The notes below the pieces were generated by a model. That model was not told where the DNA came from, searched no databases, and saw only the letters and a program-made list of their open reading frames with translations. Below, in pieces: positions 35,696 through 46,878 of a stretch of 64,000 bases of DNA. The DNA comes from Dryococelus australis (taxonomy: Eukaryota > Arthropoda > Insecta > Phasmatodea > Phasmatidae), in NCBI GenBank assembly GCA_029891345.1, contig CM056999.1, positions 29,051,418 through 29,115,417 on the forward strand. Direction: 5' to 3'. The first letter of the stretch is position 1; each line of letters opens with the position of its first letter. The position numbers and the translations under genes were made by a program.

Positions 35696-36380
35696 TTGCT
35701 ATATATTGACAGAAAACCATCAGGCATGTCGATAATGCCTACCTCGATTGGCCACAGCTCCGAGCTGTGTGCTGTGCATTTACCTCCACTGGACCTGGAG
35801 GGTGATTGGTGCATAGGTTTGGCCGATTTTCAAACCTACAATGCGACATCGAACATTGATGAAAAAATTGCAAGATGTATCTCATGAAAAATGGCAATGT
35901 TTCCCATAAGGTGTCGCTGCCCATAGGCTCTTACGAATTAGACGACATTGCAAGGTACATCAAAGATTCGTTGTCTCCCAGCACAGAATTTTAACTACAT
36001 GGAAATTACAATTCTTTGAAAAGCGTAATCAGATGCAGTAAAGATATCGACTTTACGAAACCAGATTCCATCGGACCGATGCTGGGATTCGAGCCACGCA
36101 TATATAAAGCTGGAAAAATCCACGAATCGTCGCGACCCATAGACATCTTACTTGTTAATGTGATATGAATAAACTTTAATTTGGCGAATGGCCCATACCT
36201 GAATGGAAAGCCAAGCAATATGCTGCATGAATTTTCACCGATAGTTCCCCTAGGTTACAAACTGGTAGATGCACTGTGAAGCATAATTTACATTCTGGTA
36301 GTTGCAAAGAGAGCACACGATGTGGTAGTGGCAGTCGTCAACTACCACAGAGAATTGGTGAACTTTCGAAACAAATAAAT
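35696..36380 (+). pseudogene. Penton-like minor capsid protein remnant
   Basis: Lies between the protease and the major capsid remnant. The first open part (to 35887) contains LPPLDLEGDWCIGLADFQTYN, resembling the N-terminal strand region of Polinton/adintovirus penton-like proteins. Further pieces in changed frames at about 36003-36260 read SIGPMLGFEPRIY and PYLNGKPSNMLHEFSP, then a terminal block containing ELVNFR. At least three breaks. Identity is from gene order plus these motifs; another structural protein is possible. Confidence 0.5.
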
Positions 36381-36529
36381 CATATTGTGCTTGCATTTGA
36401 AAAAAAGGGAATACAGTTTATGGCAACCAGAAGTTATAAAACAAAGCAACATATCAAAATGGCAATAAGTACATCACAGGTCTCCAAGCTGTTCAAAAAT
36501 GACCACGAGATTTTCCTCTGCAGTCTCGG

Positions 36530-37698
36530 CTATGAGGTCGATCGTCATTGAAGATTTCCTTAACATCGAAGAGCCAGCCAGTTTCGAAGACAGCATAATG
36601 AAGGTGGAACTTCATGCATACCAGTATTTCCTAATCGGGTCACACATACTACCATCGGAGGTTCAGATAGTGGTCCAACACCAGGATATCTGCACTCTTC
36701 CTAGCCAGTATTTCCTGCGAATTAGAGGGACTCTAACAAAAGAAGATGGAACCAGCCTGGCATCGACGAAAATAATGAGCAATGGTATTCTCCAACTGAT
36801 CGATCGCATTATGCATTTCTTCGATGGCATAGAGGTGGACAAGTGGAGAGATGCGGACATAAGCTCAACGATCAAAAATTATTTTCGTTCTCACAGATTG
36901 AGCTGTCTACAGCCAAGATGGCAGGCTGGCGAATCGAAGATGACTTTAGTGTTCCTATATACGATGGAGGCAAGTTCGAAGTGTGAATTCCACTCTCCAT
37001 GCTATTGAGATTTGACGAAAACTACCGACGAATTATCTTCAATTCGAAGCAGGAACTGGTGCTGCTCCTAACCAATACATATACAGACACCATCATGAGT
37101 ACGGGTTAAAACTTGGAGGCAGTGGAACTGAAACTGCGCTCTATCGAATGGATACTGCCTCATGTGCAGTTGAGCACTGCAGGACACATAAATTGTTGAA
37201 GAACGTGGACATTGGCAAAAACATCGATGTGGCTTTCAGGTCGTGGAGTCTCGAGACTTACGCCAGATTGCCAGCAAGCCAAAACATCAACTGGGTAGTG
37301 GAGTCCAGCTTTTCTTCTGAGAAACCGAGGTACATTATCACTGGGCTACAGACAGGAATGCAGCACAAGAGAGTCAGGCTTTCGCAGCTCGACACATGGA
37401 AATATAAAATGTGGATTTGAACATGAAATTTGAAAATGGACAATACCTGTTAGCATATCGGATGTACGCTCAATCCCAACCATTCTATTATGGACGCACC
37501 CAATTCACAACATTGAGTCCTGTTACTTTCAAGATATTGGCCCTGCTCATGGTATTCGAGCACACAGGACGAGTGTATTACCTCCAATTTTATCGACTGC
37601 AGAATCGAATTCACTACAAATGGAAATATTGTTGCCGACTTGTACGCATTCTGCCTGATACTTCACGACCGGCTTGTATCGTACAATTGCCGAGATAA
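36530..37698 (+). pseudogene. Major capsid protein remnant (double-jelly-roll type, inferred)
   Basis: Open stretches 36499-37008, 37148-37420 and 37411-37698 together cover about 390 residues in changing frames. Recognisable features: an N-terminal ESASFEDSI-like start (window text EPASFEDSI), the QHQDICTLPSQ block, the RGTLTKEDGT block, a later VAFRSW block, and a C-terminal tyrosine-rich block ending at 37698. This series of blocks is typical of the uncharacterised insect proteins I associate with Polinton-like capsid genes; the fold is inferred from the family. Frameshifts near 36975 and 37080-37150, with local loss, make it non-functional. Confidence 0.6.
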
Positions 37699-37779
37699 CT
37701 CTGTCCAAATACTGTCATGAACACAGCTGAGAATATATAAATATATCTGCTCACACACCAGAACTGTTCAGACGACTTC

Positions 37780-38311
37780 AAGCATAGGCAGCAGCAAGAT
37801 CTACCGTAATCTTCAAGGCTTCCAGAGCCAGAGCGATTATGTGATCAAGGAGACCTCAGTGTCCTATGACGACGATGGTAAGATGCGGACATGCTCCTTC
37901 CGTCCCACTTATTCGTGAAAAGTCTTGGATGAGATAAGCAAGAAGACGAACGACTGGTTGACCAAGTATCACCATGGACTGGAGTGGGACGAAGGCAAGA
38001 TTCCGTACCACATAGAGGGAAACGTGCTGCGTGACTTGCTGATGCAGTATTCGCAAGGACTGGTCTATGTGGCAGGGTCCAAGCAAAAGGAATAGCTTTA
38101 CAAGTTGTGCAGAAACGAAGTAGAAATCATCGATATGCAGTGCGAGTATGGCTGTCGTTCGCTGTGCAAGCTGGCGAAACTTTACGACGACCAGCACCGA
38201 CACATCTGCGACAGGTCAGAACCTGAATTGGCATGCACATGGAGGAATGCACAGCTGCTGCATAAATTGTGTGCCTCATCCCTGGACCATGATTCTGCTG
38301 TCTTCGACTAG
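37780..38311 (+). pseudogene. Conserved Cys/His-containing ORF of the Polinton-like element, unknown function
   Basis: In one frame (phase of 38105), from about 37836 to the stop at 38311, only two in-frame stops occur. The N-terminal half holds KMRTCSFRPTYS and NDWLTKYHHGLEWDEGKIPY; the C-terminal half has Cys and His spaced as CEYGC...C...DDQHRHIC...C, possibly a zinc-binding fold. A TATA-like string (AATATATAAATATA) lies at about 37732-37745. It is the last gene before the right TIR, and the TIR inner edge begins about 30 bp after the stop. I do not recognise its role. Confidence 0.5.
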
Positions 38312-38344
38312 ACACGAAATCGTCCAATGCGAAGAAGGTTAACA

Positions 38345-39593
38345 AAATAATTTATTTTTATGATGATTATGTATATTTTATTATGTGTACAATAAATTTT
38401 GTGTAAAGAGTATGCTGTGTTTTATTTCTATAGTACACCTTTTCATAATAATTCATAAAGAAAAAATATTCTAAGTTCTAACTTGGTTTGATGATGACTA
38501 AAGTGTGGTGATTAGATTAAGTGAAGTTAGGTTAAGGGATGACATAAGACAATAGGCATGTGGGAAAAAGTTTACAAATCCTAGCATAGGGATAGGAAAT
38601 ATTTCACATTCAACATATGGTGGTATAATACCTTTCCTAAGTTCAGTGTGAGTAACGAAGTCCTTACATGTAAATAAAATGCATAAGTCTGGGACATTCA
38701 AAAGAATATTATAGACTATTATTAAAATTAATATTAACAATTTACTGACAATAACTCTGGGAAAGTAAAAAAAAATATTATATGTAAACAAAAATACAGA
38801 ACATTAAATTATAGTTTAAAAAAAGACTTAAAAAGCAAAATTAAAAATGTGAAAAATATAATGTCTGAGAAAGTAATTTAAAAAATATTACATATAAATA
38901 AAATAATTAAGAATTACTTAAGTTAAAAATATTAATAATAAGTAATGTAATGTCTTTGATGAGAGACAAGATATTTATTCATCTTCAAGCTATATACTCC
39001 TTATAGACTCCTGTCCCAGAGCATATTACGATAGCTGAGCTGTCTAAGGCATTAGTCTGACCACCCAAGATCTCGCACCATTTCAGATGGTAATTTGGGT
39101 TATAAAAAATGCAGCAACCCTTGCAGCCAACTGTAGACCTAATCGAAAGAGAGCGACACCAACACTCCTTGCAGATATAATCAGAACCAAGATGGCAGTG
39201 CCCCAAACCGCCAACTCCTGAATTAATGTGGGAAATAAATCACAAACGAAAATAACAATATGGCATCCTCCATATAAATGTAAACAAATATGGCGGTCGT
39301 AATAAATTACAATAAATTTCAAATGGGAAAAACATGATGATGGCTTCTAAATAAATGTAAACAAATATGTCAGCTGAACAAATGTGACAAATCGAACGAA
39401 TGGGATAGGAAGAGAGAAGGAATGAAAGTAAGGGAGGAGAGAATGAAAAAAAGGCAAGAAAGAATGCAAGATAGAAAAAATGTGAACCCTCGGATGCAAG
39501 AGTGGCAACATGGAATGATAGAGCATGAAAAGATGACATACTTGATCCACCGATACACATTCGGCAGCCGGTGCGCCCGAATCGGATACTACT
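38345..39593 (-). repeat. Right terminal inverted repeat of the Polinton-like element
   Basis: Reverse complement of 32623-33995 with many substitutions and indels. It includes an AATAAA-type signal near 38390 (TACAATAAATTTTG) right after the last ORF, so the TIR may supply poly(A) sites. The outer end reads ...ATACTACT at 39586-39593. Confidence 0.88.
39024..39082 (+). other. tRNA-like sequence in the right TIR
   Basis: ATTACGATAGCTGAGCTGTC then TAAGGCATTAGTCTGACC corresponds to the minus-strand sequence in the left arm. The A-box-like AGCTGAGCTGTCTAAGGC is kept; the 3' half is not. Confidence 0.45.
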
Positions 39594-40074
39594 GTCATGT
39601 GCCAATATCTCTCAAGGCAATCATACGATCAGGGATTGGGGTATGGCATTCGCAGCCACCATCGGGGATGATGTCCCTATTGACAAATGCCTGCTTTCTC
39701 ATTCCTCGTCAATGGCAGCCATGTATTTTCACCGGTTGTTCTAGTGGGGACGAGACTCATGATCTATTCTTTCACCTAGCAACCTGGAGGGGACGAGTCC
39801 CATCCTCTACCATCCCAGCAGGTTTTCTCATATTCCTTCTGGGATCCTGATACCCTGGCGTGGACTAGTCTCATACTCTCTACCTGTGTGACACGGAGCG
39901 AAGACTACCTACTCAGGCTAGCCAAGAGTAGCACAGCATGCATGTCAAGAATACCTGAAATGCAGTTATAAGCATAGCCAGATGTAATTTCACAACTGTT
40001 TAAGATACAAGCACCAAAATACTTAACATAGCATCATCCTCGATGCCGGAAAGAACTGCATGGCCAAGGATGAC
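39594..40074. other. Right flank of the Polinton-like element
   Basis: Non-coding. Contains a repeated GGGGACGAG(A/T)(C)TCAT-type phrase (about 39747 and 39790) and, at 39817-39840, an exact 24-bp copy of 32574-32597 from the left flank. Confidence 0.6.
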
Positions 40075-40112
40075 ACACACAAACACACACACACACATAT
40101 ATATATATATAG
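40075..40112. repeat. (AC)n(AT)n microsatellite
   Basis: ACACACAAACACACACACACACATATATATATATATAG-type compound repeat immediately left of the 17-bp inverted repeat. Confidence 0.9.
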
Positions 40113-40131
40113 TTTTATAGGATATACGTAT

Positions 40132-40202
40132 AGGGGATTACTCGACCCACCTATAATTTGTTCTTCATCAGGTTGAGTAATTAGGGGGTCGAGTAATCCC
40201 CT
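40132..40202. repeat. 17-bp perfect inverted repeat with 37-base loop
   Basis: AGGGGATTACTCGACCC at 40132-40148 and its exact reverse complement at 40186-40202. The loop itself holds GGTTGAGTAATTAGG, a partial third copy. It could be a hairpin-type mobile element end or a stem in a transcript; nothing coding is attached. Confidence 0.9.
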
Positions 40203-43200
40203 TTGGTATATTATAAACTTGTTCGACTGGCCGCCGAAATCTATGGTCAGAAAATTACTAACATATACATCGTTGCTGACAACGAACAGGATGGCAGTGA
40301 CACGTACGATATAAACCCTCGTATTACAGGACAAACAGGGTGGGAGGCACACTTTAAGCATATTCGCCCACAGAAACTACGACCACTAAATTCATATCAC
40401 TTATAACTGCAATCAAGGACAAGTGGGCCTGAAGCTCCGTTACAAGAATAGGTAGTCAGCATTCCCAAACTTTTTGAAGTTCGGGAACATACAACGACCA
40501 TCCACACATGTAAAGAAAATTTAGATAAGGTGTGTGAGTTATGTGTAGGAGTGAATAGGTCAGAAAAAGCACACATCGGCCTACGTGTGCACCCCTACCA
40601 CCATCCTTGTCTGCTGCAGCAGACATCTATAGGCTATTCACATTAAAGTGAGCAATTTTTGAAGCTCTCTCATGTGGAATAATAGTCAATGAATATATGT
40701 TATTGTAGCTTAGATGTTAACTTTTTAGATCAGGAGAATTATGCACACGCAGGCATTTATTACATCTTCCTCAATATTTAAAACTCATGGAAGAATAAAA
40801 ATGTCCGATAGGAAAAAAGGGTCTCAAAAAGTGTAAACTTTGCCGTGAATAGCCCATACCAACTCGGATGCCCCTCATAAACAGTTAGTCTCCCTTCGTC
40901 CGCCATCATCTAGGTCTTAATATGGGACAAGTTATGCATAAATAAATGCTAACATGGGTTACATACGATAAACAACTACTACACGAGAAACAATCAAGAT
41001 ATACATACATATGCATTGCATGCATGATGCACATAGTCGTGGATGATGGTAATATATATATTTAAAAAAAACAAAATACCATCCATCAAACACAAGTTCC
41101 TATAGCTTGAATCAGCAACAGCCTGAGGTAACAACCAGGGAAAAAATAAAGCAATTGCACCGAAAACAAGACATACATAGTCTCAGGTTACACTAAAAAC
41201 ATTTATGAGGTAATAGAAATAAATCACCGCCAGCCTATCTCAAGGGGGAAACCAACTGCCCTGAAAAATAATCAGTCACGCAACGAGTATATACACAAGT
41301 ACATCACGAACACGATGACATAACAAGTCACAATAAAATATACCGAAGGAACCACAGTCCATAATAGTGGAACCCGCATTGCATTACTGCCAAGAAGTTT
41401 AGTATAAATTTGGAATGCACGCCGACATGAGAAATATTGAATGACCAATATCGTCAACCGCAAAAATTAATCAAATGTGATACTTGACCTGTAAAGACTG
41501 TGTTCCCTGTGGGGCAAAAAGATGTAAACATTTACCAGCCAATGCACGAACATCGAACGCTGTATGTTATGTTAGGCCAAAAACATTCCCATTGTGAAGT
41601 GCGGGAATTATAAGAGGTAATCACCGATGCAGTAGAGTCACTTACCAGTCAGCGCTATCGCATATTACACGAGCAACGAAGTAAAGTATGTTGGACAAGA
41701 CCAATCTATTCCGGGTAGTATAACAGAAAAGCAAATTCCTTTCTTAGGCACCGATTGAAACCAAAGTTTGCGCCAAGTCGAAGGGAGGGTGCATAACACT
41801 AGCTGAGAGGAAGAGATGAGCCAGGGTGGCAGACCAGCCAAGTCGTTCATGCACTGTTCCATTACGAGAGGTAGTCAGTTAACACAGTATAAGGTAACTA
41901 TTTATCCTATGTTTTAAATGCAATACATATTTTTTTAAATACATAAATGTATAGTGCGTGAAATGTAAGCACGAACGTAACCATTAGCCACACTGAGGCA
42001 AACAGATATAAAAGCAAGTAGTACATATCTTGAATAGGTACTGTTTATAATGCTCGAACCGTAAGCACATTACGAAACGAATTACACATGAACTTTGTAC
42101 TGATGAGTAAGGAGGTTTCGTAACACACACACATTATGTATATTTTACACACACACACACACGATGCCATACTCTGCAAGGGAATGTGGTAAATATAATT
42201 GGAGTAATAAACGAATGCAAATGAAAGTGATAGAAAAGAGGTGGACTTAATAAAGGCGTACTATATTTATTGCCATAGAAGTTAACTTCCGAATGCGGCG
42301 GTACGTCCACACAGAATATATGTATTACTTAACTGGGAATATTAATTTAAAGAAAAATGTAACTAGGGCCTGAAAAATACAGTGCTCAATCTACTATGAC
42401 TAGCCTATATGCGCATAACTGCTCTACGACAGGCAGCGTGCCGACAGGGACCTCTGTTCTGAATTGCACCAGTTATAAAAAAGATGAATGAGCAGTGGTA
42501 GGATGTAATAATAACATGCTGTACATGGACAGTAGCTTACTCAATAAAGGTCGTTTAGGTTAACTCAGAGTACTCTCATAGCCCTAGCCACACGTCACCC
42601 CATACAGGGGGCAGCTTCCCTACCGAAGCCTCTGTTCTGAATGACATGGTCGAGAAGAAGGGGAAAACAAAATTATTCTCATATACAGTGCAAGTAACTA
42701 AGATATAACTATATATCTCTCTTAAGGAGCATGCATTGTAAAAGTTGAATGTTTCGTCTCTCGAAGGGAGGCCTACCAGATAAACATTTTCACTTGGCCG
42801 AGTGGTGAGGTGCATACCGAGGCTGTGTCCCACTTTTTTTATGACGGACCCCCTCAGCACATTGTATCTGAGGTGGACACCCGACCCTTGATACATCAAC
42901 AATATCATTACAAAATGTGCTCCACATTCTCTCTCATCCCAATAGCAGAGGCTTATGCCACTAGACTGGCGCCTATGCGTATCACTTGGACAATGTAGAG
43001 AGTCGGTCACTTTTCAGTATCAAATACACACTACATGGTCGCACACGCCAGAGAGAATTGTACAAGGGTGTCGATGCCTCCTTTTCTCACCTCCCATGTA
43101 GGACATCTAGTTACCTTACAGATGAAAAAGTCAAGCTATGTATAGGCTCTTCACGATAAAGTAGGCACATTCTCTGATTAAACATACTTAATCGTTCAAC

Positions 43201-44059
43201 CACCTTCATTAAATACACATTGACTTGAAAGTAATAAACAGTTTGTATTATCCATATCACCTGGAAGTAACGTCTAGAGCTGAAAGTAATTGATTAGTAT
43301 TCCATATGATATGGCTTTCAAAAGTGCTTGATTTAACTTGAAAAGAAAGAGTTGTACTCCTCATTGACTTTATTGGACGATGCTGTGGACTGCAAAGGCT
43401 ATAGTGAGGACGACCGTGTAGTGTGCTGACCTGGTCAGGCGATGCCAGTCTACCTCTCGTGCTCCCCCTATTTGTATGTAGAAAAACTTGTAAAAATGTT
43501 CAATCTTTCCCAAGCACTCTGCCACGATGCCAACCTCGTCCCCGTCCCCGTGTACACACATGCCTCCTATAGTTTGTTAAAATTTTAAAAATCATTGATA
43601 AGGATGGATGGAGTGTAGACCAAGTGCACGCGATGGGCGAAGAACGAACGGACATGTGAGTCCTATAGCATTTAAAATCAATGTAAAAACTAAAATTAAT
43701 GACAGAAAACTATGAACAGCACATATGGGACGGACGTACGCAACTAGTTAAATTGCACTGGGATATAAAAATCTCTCACACACAGTGGATTGCCAGGTGT
43801 GCGCCACAGATCGGAGAAACAAGGACCGAATGTATATATAGAGGTAGAATAATATAACAACTAAACTACTAGGAAAAGAACCTACACATTAGAGTAACGA
43901 AACTACCATTCCCAGAGAATAACCAAACTATGGGGAAAACAAAACACACTTACCAGCCCATGATGGCGATTGGCTGAGACAGCGACGCTGATGGCAGGAG
44001 GTGTAGATGCTGCCGAAGCCAGAGACAGACACAGTCGGTCAGTAAGTCACAGTCACTCC
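40203..44059. other. Sequence without supported genes
   Basis: Open frames of up to 144 codons (42576-43010, minus) carry no recognised motif. An (AC)n tract lies at 42147-42162. A tRNA-like phrase CTTGGCCGAGTGGTGAGGTG lies at about 42793-42812, too incomplete to call. Confidence 0.5.
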
Positions 44060-44890
44060 TCTAGGTCATTGTCAATGACTGTGACATCACTGTCATCGTC
44101 AGTCATATCGTCATCATCACCCTCATTGTCATTGTCATGTTGACATCAGGTGCACTTTCATTATTGTTTATGGCTACCCAAGCAGCTGGATCTAACTGGG
44201 AGGCACTGAGGAAGCCTGCAATATAGCCCAACACACCACAGAGCTGTGTCTTCAGCTAATCGTCGATCGCCAGAGTGCGTGCCCGCTCAGCCCGATCCAC
44301 GATGAGCTCGTTCCGCAGAGCAATTACCACTAGGAGGGGACATGCATCTCCTTGTTATGACGAGCCATAATTGCAATGGTCCTCCTCTGGTGCTCCACGG
44401 ACTGAAGCATCTTCTGGGTGTTTAGGTCGATTGATGCACACAATGCTCGGACTTCGGTGACCGGAACATTGTCAACACCAATGTTAATGTCGACAAGGTA
44501 GACTAGGTATGCCATGCCATAGTCGGTGGCAGTGCCAGCACCCCCAGTTACAGCTGCCACTGCACTGGCGATGCCACCGATGGCGGTGGCATCACCCAAC
44601 CATGGAACCACCGGCTGCAGTCCCACGACTGCGATGGGGTGCTACACAGCATGGTGTGGTGCAAGCGGTGACCGGGAACGTGAGCAGTGACTGGGAATGT
44701 GAGCGAGGGCGGGCAACGGGCATATAGTCCACATCGGGGAGACGGTGGAGATGTCCTCTAGTCACCAGTTATTCAGTGTTGTAAGAGGGGCTAGGCGTGA
44801 CAGCATCCAAAACTTCGAGAATTTCGCATTCCTCCAACACTTCCTCCTTGGGGATAGCAGCAGCATTGGCATTGTGGCAGTCGGCCATCG
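44060..44890 (-). pseudogene. Decayed ORF with acidic ends, unrecognised
   Basis: On the minus strand an ATG at about 44889 opens MADCHNANAAAIPKEEVLEE, an acidic start. After stops, 44330-44626 reads an Ala/Gly-rich part and then SIDLNTQKMLQSVEHQRRTI, a helical, possibly coiled-coil segment. Another frame near 44240-44330 continues ALRNELIVDRAERARTL, and an Asp-rich tail (DNDNEGDDDDMTDDDSD) lies at about 44060-44140. Local base composition is GC-richer than the surroundings. The layout (acidic ends, C-terminal helical SANT-accessory-like segment) recalls the second protein of Harbinger-type transposons, but no SANT motif is seen. Confidence 0.35.
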
Positions 44891-46300
44891 TGCACGTTCA
44901 GAACTGGAATGATGGACCAGTCTGGCTAACAGTCAGTTAAAATGCTAGCCCGACATACTCCCCAGACAAAAACTGAGCAGTGCGCACCTTGGCCGAACAC
45001 CTCCCCAGACAAATATCTAGGCTAAAAACCTACCCAAAAATAAGAACATTCGATACTCGGTCATCCCCACCATGGCAAGGGTAGATGAAATGACAGAGGA
45101 CATGGGAAATGTGCGGCCAGAAGGGTGGTGGAAAGGTGTAGAAACACCAAACCCCCCCCCCTTCAATTCAATTATGGATGTGTTGTTAAAGATAGAAATC
45201 TCACCACCTCCAGAGTGTGCAATAAAAGGTTTGAAGCATTGGCAAAAATGGAGCTACACAGTATAAGCATAACAAAACATTGCCTCTAATGAGGAAGGGT
45301 CATTGCCGGGTGGTGGACGATTAGATATAATGAACACCCCCAATCCATTAAACATCAGGAATCTATTTTAACGAGACAGCATCCCACTGTCCAGACGGAA
45401 GTAATAGATAGTGACACGCTGCCAGATACACCTGTTTAATATTCACCCCCTGTCTGCGATCTGTAGTTTAGTCCTTAGTAGCCTCATCAATCAGCAATCC
45501 CTCAAGATTCCAGCATACAGGTGTACATGCAAGAATTATATTCTTTGACACCATGGTGGTGTGGTCATTGATTTGGAAGGTGAATTAAGATGGTGTTGAA
45601 GGTTTTAGGTTATGTTTGTATTGATTGATTTTACCTGGTAAGTGCCAGACATCGCTCAAGGCAGCATCAATGATTATGATGATGTTGAGCTTGGAGACCC
45701 TTGGTGATCTCGGATGCTGCGGGCCAATCACCAGGACACAAATCCCCATCAGTTCCTTGCAGTTCTCATGGATCGGCATTTTAAGTAATAAAACTCAATT
45801 TATTAAACAAGGAACTAATCCTGCTGTCCCTACACCTTAAAACTTGTATGGTAAATAATTATTTGGTTGATTAATATCCAGACTCTTATACACCCTGCAC
45901 AATGGATTATCAGGGCTATCCACGCACCTATGAATTGCGTGATGCAGTACAAACTACACTCAAAAGACTCTGAAAAGTACATAAAACATTTTCGGGAATA
46001 TTGGCGTTATTGTAAGGGCCCGTACCCTGAAATGCCTTGTGGCAGCCAAAATAAAATAGCACGAGCTCTGTACAATGTTGCATTTAATTGACGAATAGTT
46101 ATAAGTTTCCTGCTGAAACAATTTTACACTCTCACAGTGCTGGGCTCAACCCACCAGCATAGGTGATACAGACAAAATGCACTAGGCGATAATAATTAAT
46201 GTGCCGCTAAAACTTTCCTAGGAGATGTTAACATTGGGGAAGACGAGGGGCAGTATCCCTGGTGGCAAAAAAAGGTTTTTGATTGGTTACAAGTTAAAAA
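44891..46300. other. Sequence between the acidic ORF and element D
   Basis: No supported gene. A C10 run at 45152-45161, after ...CACCAAA, reads GGGGGGGGGG on the minus strand and could be the polypurine tract of element D, with an LTR to its left; no LTR partner is visible, so this is a guess. Confidence 0.4.
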
Positions 46301-46878
46301 TTATGAATTCAAAAGATGATGGCAAGCCGGGCGCAGGGAAATGCGGAACGCAATCACACGCAACGGACCCCTCAAGATGTTCTTTGCTGTTGCTTCTTCT
46401 TCTCGGGCTGAATTTCTGAGGCAAGCTACTCCTGTCTCACTGGTGGTTGGCGTGTCCGATAACCTCCCTGATGCCGTCGGCAATGTATCCAGGGGCCCCG
46501 GTATGAAACATGTGGCTAGTGGTACTTCGGACGTAACTCCCACTGCTCTCGCCGGCATAACGACGTCGGGCATTTTGACGTCATTAAGTTGTTGCTCAAT
46601 TCGGGTTGCAGCTGCAGGAATGGATGCAATTAGTCCAACAGGGGTGCGTGTAGAAGCCTCCCCGTCGATAAAATCTGGTGATGTACTCCGATGCTCCCTT
46701 TAGGATTTGGTTGTGCCATGCAACATCGGCTCTTATACCCCAGTTGGTGCTGTTTCTGCTTGAGGTGCTGAGCTAACTCCCATTTCTTTACCTGTGCTGG
46801 TTAGCTCGTCGTCGATGAGGCCTTCGAGGGTCTCACCAGGTCGTACTTCCTCATCAGTTGTTGTTGTGGATCCCTTGC

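Larger units (their letters stand above)
32623..39593 (+). mobile_element. Polinton/Maverick-like element remnant with long TIRs, virion genes only
   Basis: The arms 32623-33995 and 38345-39593 are inverted copies of each other and both start 5'-AGTAG, in line with the AG start described for Polintons. The interior (33996-38344) holds, on plus, a PLA2-like protein, an adenain-like protease, a penton-like protein, a major-capsid-like protein and a Cys/His ORF; on minus, a zinc-finger/Pro-rich remnant. All are broken. No protein-primed DNA polymerase B, retroviral-type integrase or FtsK/HerA ATPase is seen, and at 7 kb it is less than half the usual 15-20 kb. No clear 6-bp target duplication is visible (TAGATC on the left versus GTCATG on the right). 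Confidence 0.8.

Noticed and set aside
42785..42830. tRNA gene suggested by CTTGGCCGAGTGGTGAGG
   Set aside because: Only a D-arm-like match; no acceptor pairing or B box at the right distance.
45867..46091. 74-codon plus-strand frame (CPxxW-like text) as a gene
   Set aside because: No recognisable domain and no neighbours to support it.
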